Part shown: positions 1 to 11,156 of the stretch, one piece after another
How positions within the stretch are numbered: position 1 is the stretch's first letter
Layout of the letters: each line of letters starts with the position of its first letter
DNA from: Siphonodentalium dalli
Taxonomy: Eukaryota > Mollusca > Scaphopoda > Gadilida > Siphonodentaliidae
NCBI GenBank assembly: GCA_032622095.1
Contig: CP136063.1
Location: 29,638,987 to 29,702,986 of the forward strand
Direction: 5' to 3'
DNA length: 64,000 bases
The notes under the pieces: generated by a model
What the model was told of the DNA's origin: nothing
Databases searched by the model: none
The model's input: the letters and a program-made list of their open reading frames with translations, nothing else
Made by a program: the position numbers and the translations under genes

Positions 1-3000
1 TCCAGATTCTGTAATTTTTCTTTTACTCTTCTGCGAATGGTATCGTAGAGTGAGCAGTTGGCAATAACATGCTGGCGGTCTTCAGTCTCTGCTCCACAGA
101 TGGGACAGGATTTCTTGATACTGTGCTTGTTGAATGTTGCCCTATTAGACTGCAGTATGTATGTTCCGGTGATAAACCTCGCCTTTATTTCAGCCCGGTG
201 TACCTCATGGCGATTGTTTCTTATGTGACGAAATATATGATGGATCTTGTTGACTTCTAATGACTTTGCATTTATATAGCTCAAGGTAGACTTTGTAGCG
301 ATCTCAGAGGACCAGTCTTTCTGAGTCTTGTCGGTGATTGCTTTACACAGTCGGTTCTTCCAGTCCTCAGGTGTTGGTGGAGTTTCCAGCAGATTATAGG
401 CATTCGGTAGGTCATAAAGTAGAAGGAGACATCTGATCATGGAGAACCATATGTTTGCTTCTTTACTGTGAACAGCGAGTTGTCTGTAGGCGACCTCCCA
501 TTCTATGGTGTTCTTGTCAGAGATTATACGATGGAACAAGTTCAAGGCATTTCGGTGGATGACAGTCATGATCGGTAGGGTTCCGACAAGGGCAGTTATG
601 GCTACCGACGCAGTCCTTGTAGGTAGATGGAGTATCTGTCGGAGGATTTTGTTCTGGTGCGCTTCTAATTTTTTGCTCTCTGTGTCGTTGATGTTAAGAA
701 TCTCTAGGCCGTAAGTGAGGCGAGGTGTAACATAGAGATTCCAGAGTTTTATTTTCACTCTTTGTGTGGCACCTGTTTTCCCATGTAGTCCAGCACCCAT
801 CAGAGAGTATGCTGTCTTCCTGGATAACGCAAGTTTTTTCTCGATGTCTGGCTTGTTGTTATTCTGTCGTATAATCCCGAGATGTTCTACTGCAGATGGT
901 GTGATTATTTTATTGTCATATATGATGAAATCTTTGCTAATCGAGGAGCCATTGTAGACTAGTAAGTTACTTTTGGTTGGGTTGATGGTGTATCTCTCCA
1001 TCCTTGAGTACTGGTCAACTTCTTTGATCATCAGCGTCATAGTTGTTTCCGAGTGTGCCAGGAGGCCAATGTCATCTGCGCAGGTGACATGCGGTATCGT
1101 AACAGTACCAATTTCAGCACCTCGGTAGCTGGTCTCTAATGTCCTCAAGAGGGGGTTATTGAAGCGTTTGTAGTGTCCTGTTGAAAGAATTTCACCTTGC
1201 CGTACTCCCTGGAGTATCTTAAATGTTTGTGACAGAGAGCCTTGCCATTTGACTTTACTTGTCATGCTCGTGTATATTTCCTTTAGTGGGAGCCAGTCGT
1301 GTCCAGTTATGCCATCTAAAAACAGCTTATGTAGGAGGATATCATGGTCGACTATATCGAAGGCCTTTTGTGCATCAAGGGTGGTGAAAAGTAGCTTCTT
1401 TTTTCCTATCTTCGCCTCGTTAATACATTCTGATACTAGAAGTGCAGCATTAAGGGATGAGGTTCCTTTTGTGAAGCCTTTTTGAAGTTTTGACTGCGTT
1501 GATAGTAGGAGTTTTTCATGTCTAGTATTCAGAATATGTTCCAAAATTTTGAGGATAGTTGACGTGACGGTTATTCCTCTGTAATTCGCTGGATTGTGAG
1601 GGCATCCTTTTTTGTACGCGGGTGTCAAGTGGCCTTCCTTCATTACTTCAGGAATACAGCGTGTGTGTACAATCGCATTCAGCAGTTTCGTCAGGTATGG
1701 TAAGATAACTGTTTGACAGAGTTTTAGATGCTCACTGGTGATGCCTAGGGAGTCAGCTGCTTTGTTGTTACTGAGCTTCTTCATTGCATGCTTTACCTCT
1801 TCGTCTGTTATGTTATTCATACTAGTAATGCTGGTCTGCTTGTGACAGGTATATTCTATCGTTTGTAGGTCATTCCTGCTACGATCAATATGTGGGTCAT
1901 CGAATAGTTCATTTTCGGTCGGAGTGGCGAGCTTTTGAAAGTGCTCCTTCCATCTACTCATTATACCTTCTGTAGTTGTGAGTGTTTCTCCATTCACGTT
2001 GAGTTCAGATATTGCATGTGAGGAAGTAGATCGTTGTTGTTTGACTAGTTGAGAGAAGGTCTTTGGATTCGGTTGAGCTTCCACAAGTTTCTCAATGGCC
2101 TCTGATCGTCTTCTGGCACTCTCTTGTCGTTGTAATTTCTGCAGAGTGGATTTCGATTGTTTCATTTCTCTGTATTCACTACTCGTTCTGTCAGGTGTTC
2201 CTGCGGTTTTCCACTTCCACCAGACTGCCTTCTCATGCTTAATAGATGCCTTAATGCCTTCATTCCAGACTTTTGGTTTAGTTTTTAGCTTTATCTGCTC
2301 TGTATGTCCTGGAATGCTGGTCTGAGTTGCTTCGATCAGTACTGTTGTCAGATGTTTACAGAGAGATGTAGTTGGTACTCGGTTGTAGGTTCCTCTAGAA
2401 AGTGTTGTAACTTTGAGGATACATTCTCGTTGTATAAAGCTTTGTTACAGCGATCCCATTTAGGTTTAGGTGTGATTTTGATGTCGTTTTCAACCTTCTT
2501 CGTGGATATTTGGATAGACGCACGAACTGGGATATGATCAGACGTATTCAGTGGTTCCTTGTTGTCCACTAGCCAGGCGAAAGTCAGCTTTCTGGCAGAG
2601 GGATTGCAGAATATGTAGTCAATTTCTGCTGTATCTCTTTCATTTGTGTGAAAAAATGCGGGCGTTCCTCCTTGTTGTGTAAACAGGTCCTTTTTCTTAT
2701 AGAACTTTATTAAGTTTGAATCCCTGTCATTTTTTGGGTCTCTTGTTAATGAGGCATTGAAATCTGCGCATAAGATCACTGCATGGGAGCTGAATTTTTC
2801 CAGAATTTCTTCTATTTCCACAAGTACTGCTCTGAAGTCATCAATTTTCGAGTTCCCTCGAGCAGACATGTACACACATACTATGCAGGTTGGTGGTTGA
2901 GTGAGGAGCTCCAGCACTACTATGCGATTGCTTCCATCCGGGTGTAATCTATATTGTAGGTCAAGATTCGTATTGAAGAATATTGCTGTTCCACCGTAGC

Positions 3001-3236
3001 CTCTGGGGACTTGATACGGCGAGATGGGGTCGTGTTCATCCACAGACTTCGCATGCACAGCTCTCTTGCTTGATAACTTTGCCATTATGGGTTTTTGAAA
3101 TGCAAACAACCAGTGTTCCTGGACACATAATATCTGTTTCCTCCAGGAGTTTGTCTAGATAGGGTTCATTGCTTTGGACGTTTCTTATATTTATTGTCGC
3201 TAGAATGAGTTGTTTCTTCTCTCCGTCTCCTTCCAC
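1..3236 (-). pseudogene. LINE ORF2: endonuclease-reverse transcriptase, two frameshifts, partial at left edge
   Basis: The first ~35 codons from 3236 (ILATINIRN, EETDI) begin an exonuclease-endonuclease-phosphatase fold. Near 3125-3130 the frame shifts; the rest of the endonuclease (LCADFNASL with the D-x-N site, SDHIPV with the catalytic His) reads in another frame to a stop at 2348. Near 2365 a second shift restores the first frame, which I read without a stop to base 1. This part contains LTPAYKKG and NYRGIT, the metal-binding DAQKAFD motif, QGVRQGEILST, and the catalytic box CADDIGLL at about 1085-1060 (C in place of the usual Y/F before ADD), then thumb-like sequence and a C-terminal CPICGAETED..H zinc motif at about 110-70. 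It would nick target DNA and copy the element RNA. The paired shifts make this copy inactive unless recoded. Confidence 0.85.
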
Positions 3237-5539
3237 CTTGAGGTCTTCGCCCGGTCCTGGTACAAAAAAGACTGAGACTCGTGCTCAGCCGATTCCGGTA
3301 TGTGGGAGCTAACAGACCTGACGTTTGTTATCTCGGGTGATGGCAGCTGTTTCTGCTGGTAGTTTTCATCCGTAAATGTCACCACTTTTTTTGGTGTTGA
3401 GTGTCTACGATCGTGTCCATGAGGGTTTTTGTTCTTTAGCCTTGGTGGAATAAACGCTGGCCAGCTTGGATTTGATTTGACTTGTTTGTTTTTTCCACCA
3501 TCAGTTTTCATATTTTCACGGCCAGTGCTGGTATGCATAGACGGAGTTTGTATATCTTGCGGAGTCGTCGATGGAGTTTGATACGTGGAGCTCTCCGTGG
3601 GCCTGCGCAGGAGTCTGTGAGGTAGGTTTTGTTTTGGTTGACTCACTGGAAGCTGTGTCGGTGGTGGTCCGCCATGTCCAGAGAAATTTTTGACCAGATA
3701 TTCAGGTCTGTGCCAGAGGTCAGGTCCCATCGGTGGGGGTCGTGATACATTTGGGGCTTGATATGGCACATGTGTTGGAAAGGACTGCGGTATCTGCATG
3801 TTGTACGGTGGCGGTGTAGCATAAGGGCAATGTTGAGCCGGTTGCCTTTGCAGTTCGTTGTTTTGCCGTTGCAGTTGGATTTGTAACTCTATGTTCGAGA
3901 GACGGTTGTGGATAGACTGGATCTCAAGTCGATTGACCTGCTGGGCCAGGTATGCATTTTCTGGATTATTTGCTGCATAAGTATAGGGATGGTGTTGAGT
4001 ACTCTCTGGAATCTGGGAGTTTAAGCCGTTTGATTGCTGTGGCATTTGAAGTGAGGCTTGCGCTCTGAGTACACGGTTTGTGTTTTCTAGATCTTTTATT
4101 CTAGCTTCCATTTTTAGCATATAGCTATTGGCCAGCTTCATCTGATCCACGTGGTCAGTGTTCTCGTCAATTTTCTTAGGTTTCACTTTAGGACGGTCCT
4201 TTTTCTTCTCTCCAGGATCCTTTTCAGGAGGAGTAAGCTGTTCAGTGTGCTTGAAGAACTTGTGTTTCGCTTTCTCGGTTGGGTTCAGTTGCTTTTTATT
4301 ACCATTTGTCATGATTTGTATTTCATCAGATTTTCCAGCATTGTCTTCTCCTGGAGTAGTGTGGTTTTCATCAGGTTTTCTTGCTGATATTTCCCAGATT
4401 TGTTGGTATTTACTTAGTTGGTTAGGAGTTTCCATCTTCTCAGTTGGTTGATTTGGTGCTTCTACCTTTTTTGAGTTGTCAGTTATACGCACTGGACTGG
4501 AGGTACTGAGGTTTGATAAGGTGCTCATTTCGTTTGACTGGTTTTGACGATCCTCTACACCAGTTGCTATGCCGATACTAGTAGAGACGCCAAGTTGTGT
4601 CGAATCGAATTTATGTGGACTTTCTTCATCGTCCAAGCGAATTGTCAGGTGGCGACAGGATATACAGCTGTATTCAGGCCCTTTCTCACTGTAAAATTTC
4701 CAAAGGGCGTCATCCAGGTTTTCACATTCTTTATGGAACCAGTTCAGGCATAGATCACAGCTGAGCCCCTCGTCGCTGACATACATCTTACAGTGGGGGC
4801 AGATCCCGAATTTGCTGTTTTCTTCTGGAGACATTTCCTGTACATCTAGTATTGTGCCGTTATTATCGATGCAAACCATACTCATTCCACAGTCCGGATG
4901 TTCAACACTCTTGGAAACGCACCGGTCTATGAGGGCAGCAATACGTCTGTCAAGCTGCGTCATTGATGGCTTCTTCATAACTTGCTGCATGATTTCTGGT
5001 AGGACTTCATCGTGGAAGGTGTTAGTGTTTCTCCCATTGATGAGGATTGATGACTGGGTATTATATAGGTTGATGGTGAATTTGGCTTGTTTACCTGCTT
5101 TGCCACTTACTAGCTTCCGGAAAGCTCTGATACTTAGCTCAGGTTGGTTCTTCTTCTGATCGACAGAGATGATGTGTTCAGCAACGAATTGATGTCGCTG
5201 AGAGAATGCTGGATCAAAAAAGGAGCGCAGGATTTCTTGTTTCAGCAATAGGTAGCACCCAGCGCTGCATTCAATTTTTAGTTGACGTCCCATGTCCTTT
5301 GGTATTATATTTATGAAGGGTCGATCACAGGCTTGTCGCATTTTTTCAAGCGTCTTCTTTTCATTCAGGGTATAATTTTTGTTTCGGACACTGGTGCGAG
5401 GTGCATTTACGGTGTCGTTTTTGCTCCGGATGATGCCTGGGGACAGTCCATTACTGGCATTAGGTGTAGCGTTGGGCACGATTGCCGAGACTTGGATGTC
5501 TGGGACCGGGTTGACGGTTGCTGTTATGGCACGGCGCAT
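3200..5539 (-). CDS. LINE ORF1 protein with PHD-type zinc finger and coiled coil
   Basis: Uninterrupted 779-residue frame. Residues about 75-190 form a compact region (FINIIPKD... FTINLYNT... ILINGR) of the kind seen in other invertebrate LINE ORF1 proteins. A PHD finger follows: C247-x2-C250, C261-x2-C264, H269-x2-C272 and C292-x2-C295, with the W-F-H core. After a Lys/Glu/Pro-rich linker there is a short predicted coiled coil near residues 465-500 (MKLANSYMLKMEARIKDLE), then a Gln/Pro-rich tail. By analogy with other LINEs it should bind element RNA and help form the RNP; the PHD finger may contact histone tails, which is inference. The first Met at 5539 gives the longest frame. It overlaps the ORF2 start by 37 bases, suggesting reinitiation or coupled translation. 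No disabling change was seen. Confidence 0.85.
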   Translation of the reverse strand: MRRAITATVNPVPDIQVSAIVPNATPNASNGLSPGIIRSKNDTVNAPRTSVRNKNYTLNEKKTLEKMRQACDRPFINIIPKDMGRQLKIECSAGCYLLLKQEILRSFFDPAFSQRHQFVAEHIISVDQKKNQPELSIRAFRKLVSGKAGKQAKFTINLYNTQSSILINGRNTNTFHDEVLPEIMQQVMKKPSMTQLDRRIAALIDRCVSKSVEHPDCGMSMVCIDNNGTILDVQEMSPEENSKFGICPHCKMYVSDEGLSCDLCLNWFHKECENLDDALWKFYSEKGPEYSCISCRHLTIRLDDEESPHKFDSTQLGVSTSIGIATGVEDRQNQSNEMSTLSNLSTSSPVRITDNSKKVEAPNQPTEKMETPNQLSKYQQIWEISARKPDENHTTPGEDNAGKSDEIQIMTNGNKKQLNPTEKAKHKFFKHTEQLTPPEKDPGEKKKDRPKVKPKKIDENTDHVDQMKLANSYMLKMEARIKDLENTNRVLRAQASLQMPQQSNGLNSQIPESTQHHPYTYAANNPENAYLAQQVNRLEIQSIHNRLSNIELQIQLQRQNNELQRQPAQHCPYATPPPYNMQIPQSFPTHVPYQAPNVSRPPPMGPDLWHRPEYLVKNFSGHGGPPPTQLPVSQPKQNLPHRLLRRPTESSTYQTPSTTPQDIQTPSMHTSTGRENMKTDGGKNKQVKSNPSWPAFIPPRLKNKNPHGHDRRHSTPKKVVTFTDENYQQKQLPSPEITNVRSVSSHIPESAEHESQSFLYQDRAKTSRWKETERRNNSF

Positions 5540-5560
5540 CGTTGGTATCGGATTGTTTGA

Positions 5561-6405
5561 ACCTGGTCGTCAGTGTGGGCCTCTTGGAGGAAAAATAAGT
5601 AGGCTGGGCCTCGAATTATATCAAATTCGAAGAGCACAAAACAGTTTCTGATTGTCAGTAGGTCAATGAGACCTGCGGCTGTTGTTGTTTTGGAATAAAA
5701 AATTTCCAGGAAAGTTTAAAAAGTTTTAAACAATCATAAAAGTTTTAAAAGTTTTTGAACAATCATAAAAGATAACACTAAAATATAATGATGATACCAT
5801 TTCAACCACCGGCAGAGTTCATCAAGCACTATTTGCAGGTTCTCTCGTCAACAACATCGGAATTTTTCAGAATTCAAGATGGCGGCCTGGTGATCGCGGA
5901 ATAAAATACGAATAAAACAACACAATTTGATTTAAAATACGCAAATTTGCGTTAAAAAGAGTTCGGAGGAAATACAGTCTCTATTCGGACACAAATTCGC
6001 ACAGCTCGCGTTTTAAAATACACTAAAAGCGATTAAAAACACAAAATTTGGTCAGAGTATAGAATTTTCCACGTCCTCTTCAGGGTGCACCTTTAAAACA
6101 GCACCTTTAAAACAGTTGAAATTATGTCAATGAAAAACAAAATGCAAAAAAAAGTGGTCACAAACTGTTTCCGGCCTCGGGTACCTCCCACCTCATGTCT
6201 CGTAAAAAAAATCCCCCCCCTGATGTTCTTGCTAATCAATTATATTCTAAATTCTATTCTATTCATGTAGGCTGTATATTCATCTATCGTTTCTCGAATG
6301 GTGATTCTAATCACAACCACATATTTAGACGCACGTTTATTGCGCACAATACGATATTTCCTTTGTTCGATTGATACCGAGATCCTTCTTCTCTTTAACT
6401 TTCCA
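5561..6405. other. Likely LINE 5' leader plus unassigned AT-rich spacer
   Basis: No coding frame. The first ~330 bases upstream of ORF1 are likely the LINE 5' UTR, with boundary unknown. There are short direct repeats: two copies of an AACAATCATAAAAG-like block at 5735-5770, and CACCTTTAAAACAG twice at 6090-6116. A C-run lies at about 6209-6222. No splice-site pattern was seen. Confidence 0.5.
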
Positions 6406-6684
6406 CCCATTTAGGGTAAACCAATCTGGTATGTGCATATCTACAGCAGATAGATTGATAACAACAGTTGGATAAAAATATGCAGGTCTGACTGTCAGTC
6501 TATGCAAAATTTCACGTGTGAACAGTTCACGAATATCTTTAGCCAAGAGACAGAGATCGGTATTCTATCTTGGACGGTGTCGCTGCCACGGACGAGGATA
6601 AGTCGTTGAACATCGATGGACCAAGACTGAACGGCAGCTTATCTATAATGATTGCCACTTCACGAGATAAACAGCGCATATATA
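6406..6684. repeat. Duplicated locus, 5' flank block, copy 1
   Basis: About 280 bases closely match 38979-39244 in the same orientation, including the shared stretches GTGTGAACAGTTCACGAATA and GAACATCGATGGACCAAGA. In copy 2 this block lies ~0.85 kb upstream of a zinc-finger gene; here the paralogous gene lies ~14 kb away, beyond the Academ-like transposon. A short antisense frame exists but is not conserved as protein between copies, so I do not call a gene. Confidence 0.8.
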
Positions 6685-6746
6685 CATGTAGTCGAAAATC
6701 TACGGGATACTAAAGATATCCCGTCGAAATTTCCCCCATGCCTCGC

Positions 6747-7505
6747 AACGGAGCTTTTTCTTCAAGTCCGGAAAGGAAGAATGTGACGCAAGATACGACC
6801 AAACCGCGATGTTTTCCGGGTAATACATGTGCTACTGCATCACCCTGACATACCTTTCATATTCCTTTTCCAAAAATGAGAGATTTATTGAGAATATTCG
6901 GCTGGAGCCGACGGATTTTTAAACATTTTTAAACATTGGGTTGTGCTCGATCGAACTCCGGTCACACCGCACTCGCTGTCGTGGGAGCAAGTATTTTCGT
7001 ACCCTGACCAGCTCGTACCCTCCGAAAAAGTAAATTCGTACTCTAGCGCGAAACTATTTAGATATTTCAATAAGGTTTCTCATCTAATAACTTTGCTTAT
7101 CTCATTTTTTTCACCGGGATTGAACGTATACTATGGAACCCACAGTGATCTCTTGGACGTAAAAGATACAGAAATAGAACAGAAACATGCCTGATCTCTT
7201 GGACGTAAAAGATACAGAAGTAGAACAGAAACCTGCCTATATATATATATATATACATACAAATTAAATTAAATAACCATACTTACCTGTTTTCAATCGT
7301 CGTATTCCATCACTATGCGCCGTGTCGTAATCCAGTTTCTCATCTAATAACATAAATTTGTCCAACCTGTTTTAGGGAATGGGTCCTGGGTCTTTGCCAT
7401 TGGGAAACAAATTGCGTCATAGAGGTTTACACTTAGTAAGGCCTATGACCGATAACGATTATAGTATGGAGAGTTGTCAGTGTGAAAATAGTGTAATCAA
7501 ATACT
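6747..7505 (+). repeat. Left terminal inverted repeat of the 14 kb transposon
   Basis: About 760 bases are the near-exact reverse complement of 20012-20769. It contains a tandem duplication of a ~45-base block (GATCTCTTGGACGTAAAAGA at about 7148 and 7194), a short TA microsatellite (about 7236-7253) and, read toward the element end, an AG/GTAAGT splice-donor-like site followed by an AATAAA-like signal. The helicase gene points into this repeat, ending ~95 bases from it. Confidence 0.9.
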
Positions 7506-7599
7506 TTGATGTATATTATATTTGCCAATAAAAAACATCAAAACAATAATACATATTACAAATAAAAAAAAACAAGAATATGTGCATAGATAATATCAT

Positions 7600-10500
7600 T
7601 CACCACAGGCTCACGCGTTTGCCATCGCACATACACTCCCGTGAACAGAAACTGCAGCAGTTGCAGCGAGCGCAATTACATTTTAGTTTATTGCACATCA
7701 AGTTACACTTGATGTCCGAGACAACTAACGGGCTCATTCCTTCAACAATCAATTGTTTGAGAACCGCCGCTCGATAACAATGACTTCCTGAAATTATATC
7801 AGAAACCTCTTCAGGACAACAGCCGTGCCTCAGCACAACTGCAGAACTTTGCCTGCCATCACGGCCTGCACGGCCCACCTCCTGCCAATAAGAAATAGAA
7901 CTTGCTGGTGCACCCCAGTGTACAACAATGTCGATATCAGGGATGTCCATCCCCATGCCAAATGCTATCGTAGCGACAAGAACTCTCGTATTCCCATGTC
8001 TGAAATTCTGAAATGAACATAGAATAAATTAACACGTATAAATGATGTTTGTTGCCACAATTGTTTTTTGAATGACTTTATTGTAAATGTATTTATAAAC
8101 TATTATAAGATAAAGCATTTGAGAACAAGTTGTTTTCTTAATAGTGAATTTAACTGATTGCCAATGCATGATTGAATGATGAAAAGTGAATTACTAATAT
8201 ACAGACCTAGTATATATTGGGTTCACATAGTATCATTATCATATTATATAGATTTGAGACTCTAAAGAATTTATTTCACAGTTGGCGCGAAGTAAAGAAT
8301 TTCACAATTTTACTGTTTCACTATTACCTCTGCTATTGTCCCCCGATCGTTCAACAAAATACCCGCATGGTATTCCTCCACTGGCGGATCATCCAAACCT
8401 GCGCTCAAGAGAGCGTCACACAGATCCAGACAGACGCCAGAAACCGCATTTATAGTGCTGGAGAAAGAATGAATTGAAGCAAGTTAACCTACATTTAGAA
8501 GATGAAACGGCTAAAAAATATATTCCAATGCTATTAACGTCATAAACGTTTATATAGTTCCCATTTGTCATGATAGCTGACACGCTATTGGTATAGTTAT
8601 ATATAGTTTTAATAACATAACTTATTAAAAAGATGTTGGTGTATCTTTGTTTCCTACCTCCCATATATCAAAACTTTCTTCCCTTTGCTTCCGTTTGTTG
8701 ATAAATCATCAATGAGCCATTGGAAGTTTTGGACGATGGCTGTTGTTGTTTTCTGTACATGTAGAAATATGTTTGGTCTGCATGAAATTAAAAGAAAATA
8801 TTATAATAATAATTTTTTGCTAATGATTAAACTACAACAAAATGATGCATGAACAGAGTATAAAGTAGCTGGATAACACACTGTACAAGATTTTAACAAA
8901 AGAATGCGACAGCAATGTAATTCATCACCAACCTGTCAGGTAACGCCGCAATGCAAGATGTATCCGACGCTAATGCCAGATAATGCATTATATCGCTCTT
9001 GATCGCACTGGTTACCGTTGCTGTGGTTGCCAACATAGGTACCTGGAATATGCTTCGTAGGTAGGACAGCCTCCTGTAATCTTTGCGAAAATCCTCACCC
9101 CTGTTAAAATGTACTGTGATAAGTCATTACTAAAGGCTACATACTACATGTATACCACAAATCGCCAATATCGCATGACAATAAGGCAACAATATTATAC
9201 CAGTCATTGTCCAATTAAAAATATACATAACATAAGGCCATTAAGCTCTCACGATTCGCCATCCTCGCGGTCATGATAATGAACATAAAAAGATATGCAT
9301 TGGATTGCTTAAAAATGAACGTGAAATAATGATCTTCCAATTGAAGAAGTATGTAACAACAAACAACATACATGGTAGACATAAATGCACAGCATGAAAC
9401 ATTGTATTGAAGTAAATGTTTTAAAAGGTTCGTAGACGTACCATTCGGAAACACAATGGCACTCATCTACTGCAATTAAACATATGCGCTCCAGCCACTT
9501 ACGACTCCTGAAAGCATTCTTCCACTTCTTCTTCAACGCATTCTCCGGTGATGTATACACGAAGGTTAATTCGGCATTCTCAATAGCTAAAAAAAAACAC
9601 ACAAAAAATAGTCTTTGGCATACATTGCATAATATGTAATTGGTCAAAATTGGTTAAATATTATGTAACAAGTTTTATACGTTCCATATAATTTCTCACC
9701 TAATATGCGTTCATTCCCGGGAATACATATAACCCTCTAAAGTTCTGTGAAACACTTCACATTATAAATGACCTAAAACTGCTCAAGTACATCTAAAATG
9801 AACACAAACTTTATAAACAAACACTTGTAAATCACGAACGACTTTAGTCAATCACAGCAAACTCTGGTTAACTTAATTCAGTTCATGTGTATTGCAAGCT
9901 CATATCTCTGATACATGTATTGAAATAAGATACAACAGGCATTTTATTACATGCAATTTATAATACAATAATTTGTATGCAGATACCCACAGAGAGTGGT
10001 TTTTACAAAGTGATATTAATAAACAGAAAATATACCATCACTTGTTGTAATTCTGTCGTCGCCGATACGACCGGCTGTAATACCTTTGGACCGCAACAAC
10101 TGTATATGTTCTTCCATGAGGCCAATCAATGAAGAAATCACCAATACAACATTGTTCTTGTCAGGATGAATCTGAATTACGGTAATAGCATTTATGTATT
10201 ACAGGCCCAAACTCGCTGAATCATCATATGTCGCAAAAAAATAAAAATAACAAAGTGCTACATTAAGAAATTTGAGTTCAACCAAACCTATCTAATAACA
10301 CTCACCGGGTCAGAGTATACATGAGCACGAATTTCCATGCCACATATGTTTCAAGCGTTCAGTCGCCAAGCCAGATTAATAAATTGAATTAATTGTTAGT
10401 GCCCCTTTAACAATTCTGAGGTCCACTCTAGCGTTTTTCCACCAGCTTGACGTATCAATGGCAATGTACATGAACTTTCGTAGAGCAATGTTTTCTCCAA

Positions 10501-11004
10501 GAACCCCATGTGGGGCGCCCCCAGCTCGTGTCTCGGATCATATATTAATAGTGCCCAATTGTCCATAAATGCCCACGACACCCCTACTTTCACATATACA
10601 CACACACACACATACCAACTTCAACAATCGTGGCCATAAGCCGTTCCATTTACACCTATATATAATACACATAAGCATGCAACCACTCCTTAATTATCCA
10701 TACACCCCACCCAAGATCATACATGCAGCAAAAACATGTATACAAACGAATACACCCATCCATGACAATAAAGCCACCCAATTCCGCGGAATCGACGGAA
10801 GGTACTGAGGTGCCCAATTGGATAACTCATACCAACCTTATTCAAAATTAATGGCGGCAAAATATAACACATTGATTTCCCGTAACCAGTTGGCAAGAAT
10901 GACATCACATCTTCTCCACTTAACAACGCATTTATGACATCTAGCTGTTTGTCCTTCAAACAGAAATCAAACCCAAACTCGTAGCAAACAGTCTGTGCGT
11001 CCAT
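7600..11004 (-). CDS. RecQ-like ATP-dependent DNA helicase, 7 exons, transposon-encoded
   Basis: Exon model (minus): 11004-10837, 10171-10036, 9586-9442, 9100-8933, 8777-8658, 8457-8328, 8007-7600. All introns are GT...AG, all phases fit, and the sum is 1275 bases (424 residues plus stop) with no internal stop. Motifs in order: KDKQ near 20 (RecQ motif 0 region), Walker A PTGYGKS at 38-44, [12 protein letters not shown] (motif Ia-like), the Walker B-type box DECH at 142-145, LATTAT at about 173-178 (motif III), [15 protein letters not shown] (motif V) and [10 protein letters not shown] (motif VI). A Cys-rich tail ([18 protein letters not shown]) could bind zinc. It is shorter than cellular RecQ proteins and lacks any HRDC domain. 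The role in transposition (unwinding ends or repairing gaps) is inference. The start lies 152 bases from the divergent transposase start. Confidence 0.88.
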
Positions 11005-11156
11005 TTCGAAGCAATGTGGGTCATGACAGAATCTGGTGGCGCCCTTGGTTAGCGGATCTGCTTATCAGTGCGCATGAGAACAGGAAAAACCCATAGTTCC
11101 TGGTTTCTGTTGATTTGTTTTGATGGAAGGGACCATTGTTATTTGTTCTCAGTTGA
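11005..11156. promoter_or_regulatory. Short divergent intergenic region, presumed bidirectional promoter
   Basis: Only 152 bases separate the start codon of the helicase (11004, minus) from that of the transposase (11157, plus). No TATA box is evident. The tight head-to-head layout suggests co-expression of the two transposon proteins; promoter activity is inferred from position only. Confidence 0.5.

Larger units (their letters stand above)
1..5560 (-). mobile_element. LINE (non-LTR retrotransposon), 3' end outside window
   Basis: Two minus-strand ORFs in the usual LINE order: a nucleic-acid-binding ORF1 (5539-3200), then ORF2 with AP-like endonuclease and reverse transcriptase (3236 to the left edge). 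ORF1 and ORF2 overlap by 37 bases in different frames. ORF2 still encodes a C-terminal C-P-x-C zinc-binding motif around 95-110, so the element probably ends not far beyond the left edge. No long direct repeats or LTRs were seen. Reverse transcriptase motifs place it in the broad jockey/CR1/I group; I cannot fix the clade. Few disabling changes imply a fairly young copy. The 5' boundary is not visible. Confidence 0.9.

Noticed and set aside
4151-5651. Plus-strand frames of 90-115 residues opposite LINE ORF1
   Set aside because: Antisense to an intact ORF1 with a clear domain; no motif of their own.
6885-7194. Paired small proteins in both TIRs of the 14 kb element (about 61-83 residues)
   Set aside because: They recur only because the TIRs are copies; frames span the tandem block and lack any known domain.
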